Virus record (IMG/VR): IMGVR_UViG_3300035665_003403
Span: 62,001 to 126,000 of that record
Strand: one strand, 5' to 3'
Length of the DNA: 64,000 nt
DNA from: a virus
The translations under genes and the position numbers were made by a program. The notes under the pieces were generated by a model. The model made no database searches. It saw only the letters and a list, made by a program, of their open reading frames with translations, and was not told the DNA's origin. This document shows, one piece after another, positions 51,047-58,664 of this stretch (position 1 is the first letter of the stretch; each line of letters starts with the position of its first letter).

Positions 51047-52873
51047 TTATTTTAGTAAAAATTTATTTAAATTTTCTATTAGTACTTTGTTTTTATTATC
51101 ACTAACATCTTCTCTAATGCTTGAATTCATTGGCTTTTCATTAAATATATAAGCTCCTGGAGTACTAGGTGTGCTTACTATATCCCAACAAATAATTTCG
51201 AAGTCATCTTGAACAATATTTTGTCCTTTAACCTCTTTAAGACTACCAATCCCTCTAGATGATACTCCAATCTTAATTTTATTTCTTAATAAATTTGCTA
51301 TATCATCACCCTTTGTTGATACAATACCATAATTAATAAATCCTGGTGTCATCAGTATTTCCATCTTACCCATCAATGCGTTACCTTCCCACCATGTTTC
51401 AATGATGTTATGTGATACTCTATCTAACGAAATAACAGAGTCCTCTGGGTGATTACAATTGTGTGTCCAAACTATCTTATTATTTTGTTTCATTAACCAA
51501 GTTTTATTTGGAACGGAAACACAATAAACAAAATCATTGTGTGGTATTAACTCAACTTTTGTAAATCTATTATCCAAATAAATACCCTTACCTGTTCTTT
51601 CTCTGATAATATTTAATTCTTTACTATTCGAAGCTTTAATCAATCTAGGAACTCTTTTATTTACCTTAGTCAAAACTAATTCACCATCAACTTCAGTTTC
51701 AATAAATTCTCTTTTAATATCATATATTAATCTATCTTTTGGTATAATCTTATTACATGTAGCACCACTACCAATTTTCAACATTACTTCTAAAACATCA
51801 TCTTTTAATTTAGTTGATGTTGTACAATATTCTTTGATAAGAATTCCTTTACTACTTGAACTATTCTTCCCATCACCAATTAATAACCATTTTAGTAATA
51901 TGTTTAATAATCTAGGTGACCAATTTTTAGCGTACTCTGGTATAAATTTATTGTGTGAATCACCCAAAACCTTTAAATGGTTATGTAGTTTTTCATTAGT
52001 CACTGTAAATTGTCTATCACCATATAATTTAAAATTAAACGGTAATTTCTCTAACAATTCCTTAATTAAATTTTGTTGTTTACTTTTTACTTGGGTAATT
52101 GTAACTCTATTTTTATTTTTACCACCCTTACTACCATCAGTATGCCCTTCAGATATGAATATACCTAAAAATGCAGCCCAATCTTCAGTTTTTATAGTGA
52201 TATCAGTATCTGGTATAGTGAAAAACTCACTATCATCCCCATCCCAAACCCCAGAGTGTTTAATATGAGAATGTGACACTCTAGAATCCCCATTCAATAT
52301 TTTATTGTATAACTCTTCACCAGTTAAAATATATGGTTTATTGGTTCTATCCCATAAAATAACTTTATGATTTTTAGTTATAGTCATATCCAAACCACTT
52401 TCATTATAAACCCTAATTAAATCGTCATCATAATGTTTTTTTATAGTTTTACTAATTGGTTGTACTTCTAATTTATTCGACTCTAAATTAAATGTGAATA
52501 TCTCATCACCCTCAATTACTGTATCAATATCAACCCAACCATTCTTAGTGAATATTTGAGTTTCTTTTGGGACACACTCTCCTATTGCATTTCTATCCTT
52601 GATTGCTTGTTGATAAACTAAATTTTGTTGCTTAAGAATTTGTTCTGGGTATATTCTACCATTTCTATTTAATACACCATATTTTTGTAATAAGACATAA
52701 ACAATCAATGGGTCTGACATTGAACCCAAGCTGACACCTGATTCCAATTTTTTTATTTCATTAATGAAACCCTGATTTCTTGGTTCTAATGGATTAATAA
52801 ATCCAGAATCGGATTCAATCAAATAACCCCATCCTGTTTCACCCTTCTTAAGAATTTTTGCTTCTTTTATCAT
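51047..52873 (-). CDS. Prohead protease (gp21-like) interrupted by an intein
   Basis: The precursor is 608 residues. The exteins, residues 1-99 and 473-608, join into a 235-residue serine protease like T4 gp21 (212): NRNGRIYPEQILKQ, DRNAIGE then CNHPEDSVISLDRV with the catalytic His in NHP, and KIKIGVSSRGIGSLKEV with the catalytic Ser. The ending (SREDV...NKFLLK) is variable in the family. The mature enzyme cleaves scaffold and capsid N-termini inside the prohead. The intein must splice for the active site to form. The ATG at 52873 follows a late-type box. Confidence 0.93.
   Translation of the reverse strand: MIKEAKILKKGETGWGYLIESDSGFINPLEPRNQGFINEIKKLESGVSLGSMSDPLIVYVLLQKYGVLNRNGRIYPEQILKQQNLVYQQAIKDRNAIGECVPKETQIFTKNGWVDIDTVIEGDEIFTFNLESNKLEVQPISKTIKKHYDDDLIRVYNESGLDMTITKNHKVILWDRTNKPYILTGEELYNKILNGDSRVSHSHIKHSGVWDGDDSEFFTIPDTDITIKTEDWAAFLGIFISEGHTDGSKGGKNKNRVTITQVKSKQQNLIKELLEKLPFNFKLYGDRQFTVTNEKLHNHLKVLGDSHNKFIPEYAKNWSPRLLNILLKWLLIGDGKNSSSSKGILIKEYCTTSTKLKDDVLEVMLKIGSGATCNKIIPKDRLIYDIKREFIETEVDGELVLTKVNKRVPRLIKASNSKELNIIRERTGKGIYLDNRFTKVELIPHNDFVYCVSVPNKTWLMKQNNKIVWTHNCNHPEDSVISLDRVSHNIIETWWEGNALMGKMEILMTPGFINYGIVSTKGDDIANLLRNKIKIGVSSRGIGSLKEVKGQNIVQDDFEIICWDIVSTPSTPGAYIFNEKPMNSSIREDVSDNKNKVLIENLNKFLLK
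51458..52576 (-). mobile_element. Intein with LAGLIDADG-type endonuclease in the prohead protease
   Basis: Residues 100-472 (373 aa). It begins with Cys100 (CVPKETQIFTKNGWVDIDTV), has the block B His in TITKNHKVILWD, and ends VYCVSVPNKTWLMKQNNKIV followed by WTHN and the +1 residue Cys473. FLGIFISEGHTDGS and LKWLLIGDGKNS are the two degenerate LAGLIDADG helices. It is inserted at GE/CNHP, two residues from the catalytic His. Confidence 0.93.
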
Positions 52874-52876
52874 ATT

Positions 52877-52885
52877 AATAAATAT
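52877..52885 (-). promoter_or_regulatory. Late-type promoter box (ATATTTATT)
   Basis: Minus-strand ATATTTATT, three bases before the protease ATG at 52873 (TTATTAATATG). Identical arrangement at 43465..43473. Confidence 0.45.
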
Positions 52886-52898
52886 GGTTATTAAAACA

Positions 52899-52934
52899 AA
52901 AAAACCCTGTTAGTTTTACTTAACAGGGTTTTTA
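52899..52934 (-). terminator. Rho-independent terminator
   Basis: AAAACCCTGTTA, loop GTTTTACT, TAACAGGGTTTTT. On the minus strand it directly follows the stop codon of the 149-residue gene and ends in a T run. Confidence 0.92.
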
Positions 52935-53384
52935 TTAATCTTTTTTACTTTTATAAAAGTTAAAGTATCGATAATTATCGAATACATCATCCATAATCAA
53001 ATTAATGTATTCATCCAATATGTTGTTTATATCATTAATTTTTATTGACTCCATTTTGTTCTTTAAGAATAAATTTATTTCGCAATTCATAAAGCTTTTT
53101 TTTCCTAATCTAACACCAGAATCCCTTACATCTAAATCAACTATGGTTCTTTGTTTATCAAACAAACAATTATCTTTAATCAACATATAATCATATAATG
53201 ATTGTTTTATTTGTTTATTTAGATTTCTAATAACCCTATTATAATCATAATATGAATTATCAGTTGGCTCACACCAAGTTTTTATAATAATATAAAATGA
53301 CTTAGGGTTTTTTATATCGGTAGTTCCGACTTTTATTTTAATGTTCTTTCGTTTGTTTACGTCAAGTTCTTTACATGTTTTCAT
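52935..53384 (-). CDS. Uncharacterised phage protein
   Basis: This is a 149-residue, Lys/Asn/Ile-rich protein (MKTCKELDVNKRKNIKIKVG) with a conserved-looking middle, KQRTIVDLDVRDSGVRLGKK SFMNCE. I associate this pattern with uncharacterised T4-like phage proteins. It has its own early-type promoter (53404..53434) and terminator, so it is a single-gene unit. A long hairpin covers its start codon. Confidence 0.65.
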   Translation of the reverse strand: MKTCKELDVNKRKNIKIKVGTTDIKNPKSFYIIIKTWCEPTDNSYYDYNRVIRNLNKQIKQSLYDYMLIKDNCLFDKQRTIVDLDVRDSGVRLGKKSFMNCEINLFLKNKMESIKINDINNILDEYINLIMDDVFDNYRYFNFYKSKKD

Positions 53385-53427
53385 TCATTTAAAAGTTAAT
53401 GATTAAATGTAATCATTTTAAATGAAT
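53383..53427 (-). repeat. Long inverted repeat covering the leader of 52935..53384
   Basis: ATTCATTTAAAA (53383..53394) and TTTTAAATGAAT (53416..53427) are exact reverse complements, and the interior also has ATGATT/AATCAT. It overlaps the start codon (CAT on the plus strand at 53382..53384) and the -7 box, so it may be a DNA operator or an mRNA hairpin controlling translation. Confidence 0.7.
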
Positions 53428-53434
53428 AAGTCAA
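53404..53434 (-). promoter_or_regulatory. Early-type promoter (TTG-N20-TACATTTA)
   Basis: Minus strand: TTG at 53434..53432, 20 bases, TACATTTA at 53411..53404, about 20 bases before ATG 53384. Nearly identical to 19503..19533. Confidence 0.65.
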
Positions 53435-53448
53435 ATGTTTATTTCTTC

Positions 53449-53721
53449 TTATAACGTATCATTTGTATTTCTATCTTGAGTTTTCTTAGTGTTAGTCCAG
53501 AATTTTATAAAGATACCAACTAAAGCTAATATTTTTGGTAAATAAAATGCTTGATGTTCTGTTAACCCAGGTATATCCCCAGCCCATGTCATAATAAAAT
53601 CAATAACCAGTAATAAGAATGATATCAATAATGATATATCACCTCTCTTTCTCCATTTTGGTGGTGTTGGCTTTTTATAGTTATTCCACTCTTTGTTTAT
53701 ATTGTCTTTTAATTTTACCAT
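53449..53721 (-). CDS. Small membrane protein, holin candidate
   Basis: This is a 90-residue protein with a basic, Pro-rich cytoplasmic start (KKPTPPKWRKRGDISLLISF) and two hydrophobic segments (about 29-46 and 60-76), then a charged tail. Size and topology fit a class II holin. With the adjacent lipoprotein and second membrane protein it may form a lysis cassette. No sequence family is recognised, so the holin call is inference. Confidence 0.6.
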   Translation of the reverse strand: MVKLKDNINKEWNNYKKPTPPKWRKRGDISLLISFLLLVIDFIMTWAGDIPGLTEHQAFYLPKILALVGIFIKFWTNTKKTQDRNTNDTL

Positions 53722-53732
53722 GTTATCTCATA

Positions 53733-53849
53733 TTAGTATCCATTATGGTACCCAACACATTTTGTTGTATTGTATTTTTTTGGTTTATATTTAGTTGTTT
53801 TACAACCTAATAAACTAAATGCTATCATTATTATCATTATCTTTTTCAT
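53733..53849 (-). CDS. Tiny lipoprotein (38 aa), possible outer spanin
   Basis: Minus-strand ATG 53849 gives MKKIMIIMIAFSLLGCKTTK, then YKPKKYNTTKCVGYHNGY. SLLGC is a good lipobox (Cys16), leaving a 23-residue mature lipopeptide. It starts inside the end of 53815..54027 in another frame, an arrangement typical of spanin genes. It is very short for an outer spanin, so other envelope roles are possible. Confidence 0.65.
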   Translation of the reverse strand: MKKIMIIMIAFSLLGCKTTKYKPKKYNTTKCVGYHNGY

Positions 53850-54027
53850 TTTTTCCAAATAACCAATTGAAACTAATGAATGCAATAACAATTTTTAAAG
53901 CATCATCAAATATTTTATTGATACTTCTTACAGTATCTTTTTCCCATTTTTTAAAAAGTATATTTTCAATCACACCACTAATAATGATTAAAAATAATAT
54001 TATTGTTATAACCCAAGTAATGTCCAT
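53815..54027 (-). CDS. Small membrane protein
   Basis: This is a 70-residue protein with an N-terminal transmembrane helix (ITWVITIILFLIIISGVIEN) and a second hydrophobic segment (ALKIVIAFISFNWLFG) before an acidic tail. It overlaps the upstream gene by 22 bases and contains the start of the tiny lipoprotein gene. A holin, antiholin or inner-spanin-like role is possible from context. Confidence 0.6.
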   Translation of the reverse strand: MDITWVITIILFLIIISGVIENILFKKWEKDTVRSINKIFDDALKIVIAFISFNWLFGKNEKDNDNNDSI

Positions 54028-54620
54028 GATTTTAAATCCTTAGTAGCTAATCTAATCCCAACAATCTGAGTTTTGACGTAAGTTATTTGCTCTGGACTTA
54101 AACTTCTGTTAGGTTCTGTAAAAACCAACGATAACATTCCTTCACTAACTTCTTCACCTAATAAAAAGTTATAAGCTTTGTTTATACCGTAAAATTTAGC
54201 TGTGTGTGAACTTTCATTATCACCATCAGAACTATGTATCACATACCCAGAATTTGACCTATTTAATTCAACTAACATATCAATAGTTGTTGATACTGGT
54301 ATCGATTGATATTTAGTTATTATTTTATCTATATTTCTAATTTTACTCAAACTCTCAAATCTCATACTAGAATTATTAAACCCAATTCCATGAAAATCTT
54401 TATTTCCATTATGATAATTAATAATACTAGCTCGACACAAATCCAAACGTTCAACCATATTATCTAATATATGTTGAACCTTTTTTTCTGCCTCAAGTCT
54501 TTTTTTATTAGTTTTAGGTGAATAATTAATTTTCTTTTCAATAAACCCTTTTATCCCCCTAGCAAATATGGCAACTAATAAAATAACAATTTGTGATGTG
54601 TCTTTATCTAAACCAACCAT
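54006..54620 (-). CDS. Membrane-anchored protein with GAF-like domain
   Basis: This is a 204-residue protein. A hydrophobic N-terminus (QIVILLVAIFARGIKGFI) is followed by a helix and a domain with LCRASIINYHNGNKDFHGIG, which resembles the first strands of GAF-like sensor domains ('a.l...hNG'), then SGYVIHSSDGDN and GMLSLVFTEPNRSLSPEQI. The ligand is unknown. It lies upstream of the small membrane proteins in the same run. Confidence 0.6.
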   Translation of the reverse strand: MVGLDKDTSQIVILLVAIFARGIKGFIEKKINYSPKTNKKRLEAEKKVQHILDNMVERLDLCRASIINYHNGNKDFHGIGFNNSSMRFESLSKIRNIDKIITKYQSIPVSTTIDMLVELNRSNSGYVIHSSDGDNESSHTAKFYGINKAYNFLLGEEVSEGMLSLVFTEPNRSLSPEQITYVKTQIVGIRLATKDLKSWTLLGL

Positions 54621-54622
54621 TT

Positions 54623-55405
54623 TTAATTACCCTCCAAAGTGTTTTTAAAGTTCATTATGTTAGAAACCTTATTTATAAATTCCTCATCCGATGAAAATGT
54701 GTGAGTCTCATTTAAAACTTTATGCTTAGTCTTTAATAAAACGTTCTTTAATTCCAAATCATCTTCTTTATCATACCTATCATCAACCATAGTCAATACT
54801 TCATTAATCAACGATTTTAAAACTTCTTCTTTACCTGAGTTATCAATAAGAGCCTTAACAACTTTTTTCTCATTCTCACTTAATTCTGAATATTTTTCAT
54901 TATAGTTATCAACCATAATACTAGTCATTAAACTAGTTGGAACATACCCACCATCAATAACAGATTCTTTTACAGTGTTTTTCACCATATAATCAATAAC
55001 ATAATTTTTAGCTTCTAATAACTCATCAATATTTTTACCAGATTTTTTAGTTGTAATAAGCTTATTAAGACATTCATGTAACTTTTTTTTAGAATAATCA
55101 ATTTCTTTACCCTTTAATAATCTACCAAGCTTTTCATTTTCAGATATGATATCCGATTTATTAAACTTACTAAGCAAGTTTAAATTCTCATCTAAAAACT
55201 GTAAAGCTAAATATTCTTTCGGTTCACATTTATTCTCTATGTTATCATAAATAAAAAATTGAGTTCTAAGTATCTTGTTTTCTTTTAAAACCTTTAAATA
55301 CTTTGAGAACTCAGCTTTTTTTTTGTCGTTTTTTTGTGTAATACCCTCAACTAATAATTCGTTAAAGTTTGTTTTTATATTTCCGAAATTAATCATATAA
55401 ATCAT
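54623..55405 (-). CDS. Helical protein between portal and protease genes, possible prohead core component
   Basis: This is a 260-residue, highly charged, mostly helical protein (MIYMINFGNIKTNFNELLVE; the ATG nine bases later, MINFG, may be the real start). Its position between gp20-like and gp21-like genes corresponds to T4 genes 67 and 68 (core proteins), but no sequence match can be claimed. A late-type box precedes it. Confidence 0.6.
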   Translation of the reverse strand: MIYMINFGNIKTNFNELLVEGITQKNDKKKAEFSKYLKVLKENKILRTQFFIYDNIENKCEPKEYLALQFLDENLNLLSKFNKSDIISENEKLGRLLKGKEIDYSKKKLHECLNKLITTKKSGKNIDELLEAKNYVIDYMVKNTVKESVIDGGYVPTSLMTSIMVDNYNEKYSELSENEKKVVKALIDNSGKEEVLKSLINEVLTMVDDRYDKEDDLELKNVLLKTKHKVLNETHTFSSDEEFINKVSNIMNFKNTLEGN

Positions 55406-55411
55406 TTTTAA

Positions 55412-55420
55412 AATAAATAC
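55412..55420 (-). promoter_or_regulatory. Late-type promoter box (GTATTTATT)
   Basis: Minus-strand GTATTTATT, six bases before ATG 55405 or 15 before the alternative start. Confidence 0.4.
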
Positions 55421-55447
55421 TCCAATTTAACTCAAAAGTGGTTTATT

Positions 55448-58400
55448 TTATAAAATATCGTTAATCTTATTAATCATATCACTCACATTTTCATTAATCA
55501 AATTATTCTTTTCACTTACATCAAAACTATCATTAAGATTTTTGCTAGTTAAATCAAACTTTTTTAGTTTATCATAATTCTCTAATACCAATCGTTCAGT
55601 TAGTTGTTCATCATTTCCACTTTCAACTGTCTCTAAATCACTTTCAGCTGTTTCTAAATCATCAATTGGTTCTTCACCACCTTCGGTACCACCTTCAGTT
55701 TCTTCACCCTCATCACCAAAATCTAAATCACCACTACCTAAGCCTCCACCACCGAAACCACCACCTAAGCCTCCACCACCACCAGAACTTCCACCATCTT
55801 CTCCACCTTCACCCCCTGCTGAACCACCTTCTAACGCTTTAGTCATATCACCATAAACTCTATCAACCACATCATATAATCCAGTGTGCTTAATAACACT
55901 TGGGGTGTTAGCTAATTCAGTCTTAGCAGCAAATTCCATTCTTTGTTCCAATAAATCTTGCTTGATATCATCATCAGACCAACCTAATATTTCTCTTTTA
56001 GCTCTTGTCATAGACATTACACCAAAACCATTTCCAGCATCAGATACACTATCCTTATACAACGTAACTTTCTTTTGTTCATTATCAACCCTAAGCATTT
56101 CTGATTGTGTTGATGGGTTATTCAATGTCAAAGTGAAATTATCCATCTCATCCTCAAATCCTAATAACACCAAATGAATCAAAGCTATCTTATTCAACTC
56201 TTGTAACATACATTGTTGAATCCTATTAATTGTTCTAGCAAATCTGATATCCTGTAACGCCAAATTCTTACCCTCACCAGTCGTTTCATCAAACCCCAAG
56301 AATGACTTGGGTACCCTAATAGCTGTAAATAAATTTGACCTTAGATACTCAATATCTGAAATTTCTCCAAGATTAGAAGCCCCAGCTAATGTATCAATTG
56401 GGTTTGGTGCATCCTCACTTCTTACGGGAATAAAGAAATCTTGGTCGTTACTTAACATGTTCATTCTCAGGTCCATTTGCCCAGTCGCTGGGTCATAAGA
56501 TGGTGTTCTTTTGAACCTATTGGCTATAGCATCAACATACGCTGGTACGTCTGCCTCATCAATATTACCAACAAATATCTTAAATACTCTTCTCTCAGGT
56601 GCCCTTGTAACACGATAGGTTAACATAGCATCTTCAGCTAAACAATTATGTACAACACACCCATTAGCTATAAAATTATGTAAATCAGATTCTACTTCCA
56701 AATCCCAAACAGATTCATAATCCAATTCAGTTACATCAATAATTTTCTCCAATCTAACATCATCAATTTTATTATTAAAATTAATATATAATTTAAACGA
56801 GTCAACCCTAGTTTCAATTTTACCAGTTTTTACATTAAGTTTTTTACTACCATCTCTTTTTGATATTATACCACAACCAATTCCAGATTGTAAACATAAA
56901 TGTTTTAAATCGGTTATTAATTTTTTATTAGCTAAACATATTGTACCATATCTATCAGAACCATCAGCATCAAACAAACCATATATTAATTGTCTTTTGT
57001 ATTCTAAACTCATATTAAACACCCATTTAGGTATTCTTTTTTTAGCAAACCCAGTTTTAAAACCAAGTTTTAAAAAAATATTTTTCAACTCTTTATTTGC
57101 AATAGTAACTGATTTACTAAATTCACTATGTTTACTAGTTCTTATACTTAAATGTGAATTAAATTTATTTTTAGCGTAATTAATATAAAATTCATTTTGC
57201 TCTTCATAAACACCTAAAGCAAACCCAATTGTATTGTTATTAATCCAACCATCACCTAACATAAATCCAATAAATCTAGACATTCCAGAATCAATATCAT
57301 ATGTCAAATCAATATTAACTAAAGATTTAGTATTATGATAGTATAAATCAAAATCACCAGAATTAAAATTAAACAATTCTATTAACTTATTTAAATATTC
57401 ATATTTTATTTTACCATTACCTTGAATAAACCTATGTATGTTTTTATAATCGGATTCATTAATATCTTTTAATTTTTTAACAATCCCAACCCTATCCAAT
57501 AATTTAGATTTAACCAACCCACTATCATTTAGTTTTAAATAATAATCATCACTATCTAATTTTATTGTTTTAACTTTATTTTCATTAGATATTGTTGGTA
57601 TCACTACTCTATCACTTCCAATTTTAATTTCGTCAATATTTTTATAAGTAAAATCAATCCCATTATAAACTAAAATTGGGTGATTATCGGTTACATTAAT
57701 AGAATTATATCTACTCCTTACTTTGTGAGTTTTTTTAATACCACTCTCCCAAACATCCTTAATTTTTGTAGTAACAATTTTTTTATTTTCGTAATCATAT
57801 GAAAATATGGAGTCACCAGGTTTAAGATTTTTTATTTTTTCATATCCATCAGTTGTCCAAATATGTGTGTTTTCGCTAACACATAATTGTCTCCATATAC
57901 GTCTTGCTTTTTCGAGCATTGACGTACCATAGGGAAGTTTTCTATCATCTGAAAGCATTCTAAAGTGGGCCATTTGCCAAGAAGTAAACTCAATATTCTG
58001 TGTTCTCCAAAGGAATTTTATATTTTCACTATTAGTAGAATTAAACACTCCATTCAACACACCTTCTCTTCTTTCCATTTCGAAATTAGGCATTTGCTTT
58101 GCACCCATAATTCCCTTGTCTTTATCGATATTAAGAGCAACAAAATTATCACCATATTTTACAACATTTCTAGTCCACATTGGCAACGATGTATGTAAAT
58201 CTAATCTATTAAAAAATAAATCCTCCAAAACTGTCTTTACTCTTTTGCTTTCAGAATATATATTCATCATTTTTCCTTGATGATTTAGTGTAACACATTC
58301 TTCAGCCATGATATCCATAGCTGCACCAATAATTGGAAAGTTCTCCATAGCTTCGAAATCACTATAGGCACCAATTCTTGTTGTTTCGTAAGAAATAGAT

Positions 58401-58621
58401 TGTTGGAATAAACCATTATCTACTTTCTTCCAAAGATTATTTAGGTATTTGTTTTGTTGATTGGCTAATAAAGCGGTATCATATTCAGCTTTATTATCAG
58501 TCTTTAATAATTGACCTTTAGATAAATTAAATGTTTGTTGTTTAGGTTCATAAGCTCTAGGCCCATCAGCAGTAAAGACACGACCAAGCTTTTGAAAAAC
58601 TGTTAATTTTTTATTTTCCAT
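55448..58621 (-). CDS. Portal protein (gp20-like) interrupted by an intein
   Basis: The precursor is 1057 residues; removing the intein leaves about 644, compared with 524 in T4. Extein hallmarks: AYSDFEAMENFPIIGAAMDI MAEE, DNFVALNIDKDKGI, MLEKARRIWRQL joined to CLAEDAMLTYRVTRAPERRV F, and EDQDFFIP-like NDQDFFIPVRSEDAPNPIDT. The C-terminal region adds a Gly-rich linker (GGSSGGGGGLGGGFGGGGLG) and an acidic tail absent from T4. It forms the dodecameric DNA entry ring. A late-type box is upstream and the terminase gene precedes it. Confidence 0.94.
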   Translation of the reverse strand: MENKKLTVFQKLGRVFTADGPRAYEPKQQTFNLSKGQLLKTDNKAEYDTALLANQQNKYLNNLWKKVDNGLFQQSISYETTRIGAYSDFEAMENFPIIGAAMDIMAEECVTLNHQGKMMNIYSESKRVKTVLEDLFFNRLDLHTSLPMWTRNVVKYGDNFVALNIDKDKGIMGAKQMPNFEMERREGVLNGVFNSTNSENIKFLWRTQNIEFTSWQMAHFRMLSDDRKLPYGTSMLEKARRIWRQLCVSENTHIWTTDGYEKIKNLKPGDSIFSYDYENKKIVTTKIKDVWESGIKKTHKVRSRYNSINVTDNHPILVYNGIDFTYKNIDEIKIGSDRVVIPTISNENKVKTIKLDSDDYYLKLNDSGLVKSKLLDRVGIVKKLKDINESDYKNIHRFIQGNGKIKYEYLNKLIELFNFNSGDFDLYYHNTKSLVNIDLTYDIDSGMSRFIGFMLGDGWINNNTIGFALGVYEEQNEFYINYAKNKFNSHLSIRTSKHSEFSKSVTIANKELKNIFLKLGFKTGFAKKRIPKWVFNMSLEYKRQLIYGLFDADGSDRYGTICLANKKLITDLKHLCLQSGIGCGIISKRDGSKKLNVKTGKIETRVDSFKLYINFNNKIDDVRLEKIIDVTELDYESVWDLEVESDLHNFIANGCVVHNCLAEDAMLTYRVTRAPERRVFKIFVGNIDEADVPAYVDAIANRFKRTPSYDPATGQMDLRMNMLSNDQDFFIPVRSEDAPNPIDTLAGASNLGEISDIEYLRSNLFTAIRVPKSFLGFDETTGEGKNLALQDIRFARTINRIQQCMLQELNKIALIHLVLLGFEDEMDNFTLTLNNPSTQSEMLRVDNEQKKVTLYKDSVSDAGNGFGVMSMTRAKREILGWSDDDIKQDLLEQRMEFAAKTELANTPSVIKHTGLYDVVDRVYGDMTKALEGGSAGGEGGEDGGSSGGGGGLGGGFGGGGLGSGDLDFGDEGEETEGGTEGGEEPIDDLETAESDLETVESGNDEQLTERLVLENYDKLKKFDLTSKNLNDSFDVSEKNNLINENVSDMINKINDIL
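56645..57883 (-). mobile_element. Intein with LAGLIDADG endonuclease in the portal protein
   Basis: Residues 247-659 (413 aa). It starts with Cys247 (CVSENTHIWTTDGYEKIKNL), has block B VTDNHPILVYNG, the LAGLIDADG helices FIGFMLGDGWI and LIYGLFDADGSD, block F VWDLEVESDLHNFIANG and ends VVHN with Cys660 as the +1 residue. All splice-junction residues look intact, so it should be splicing-competent and possibly still mobile. Confidence 0.96.
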
Positions 58622-58649
58622 AAATTAAATATAATTTTTTATTACTATA

Positions 58650-58658
58650 AATAAATAG
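58650..58658 (-). promoter_or_regulatory. Late-type promoter box (CTATTTATT)
   Basis: Minus-strand CTATTTATT (followed by TATAG) 28 bases before the portal ATG at 58621. Confidence 0.4.
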
Positions 58659-58664
58659 ATTGAA

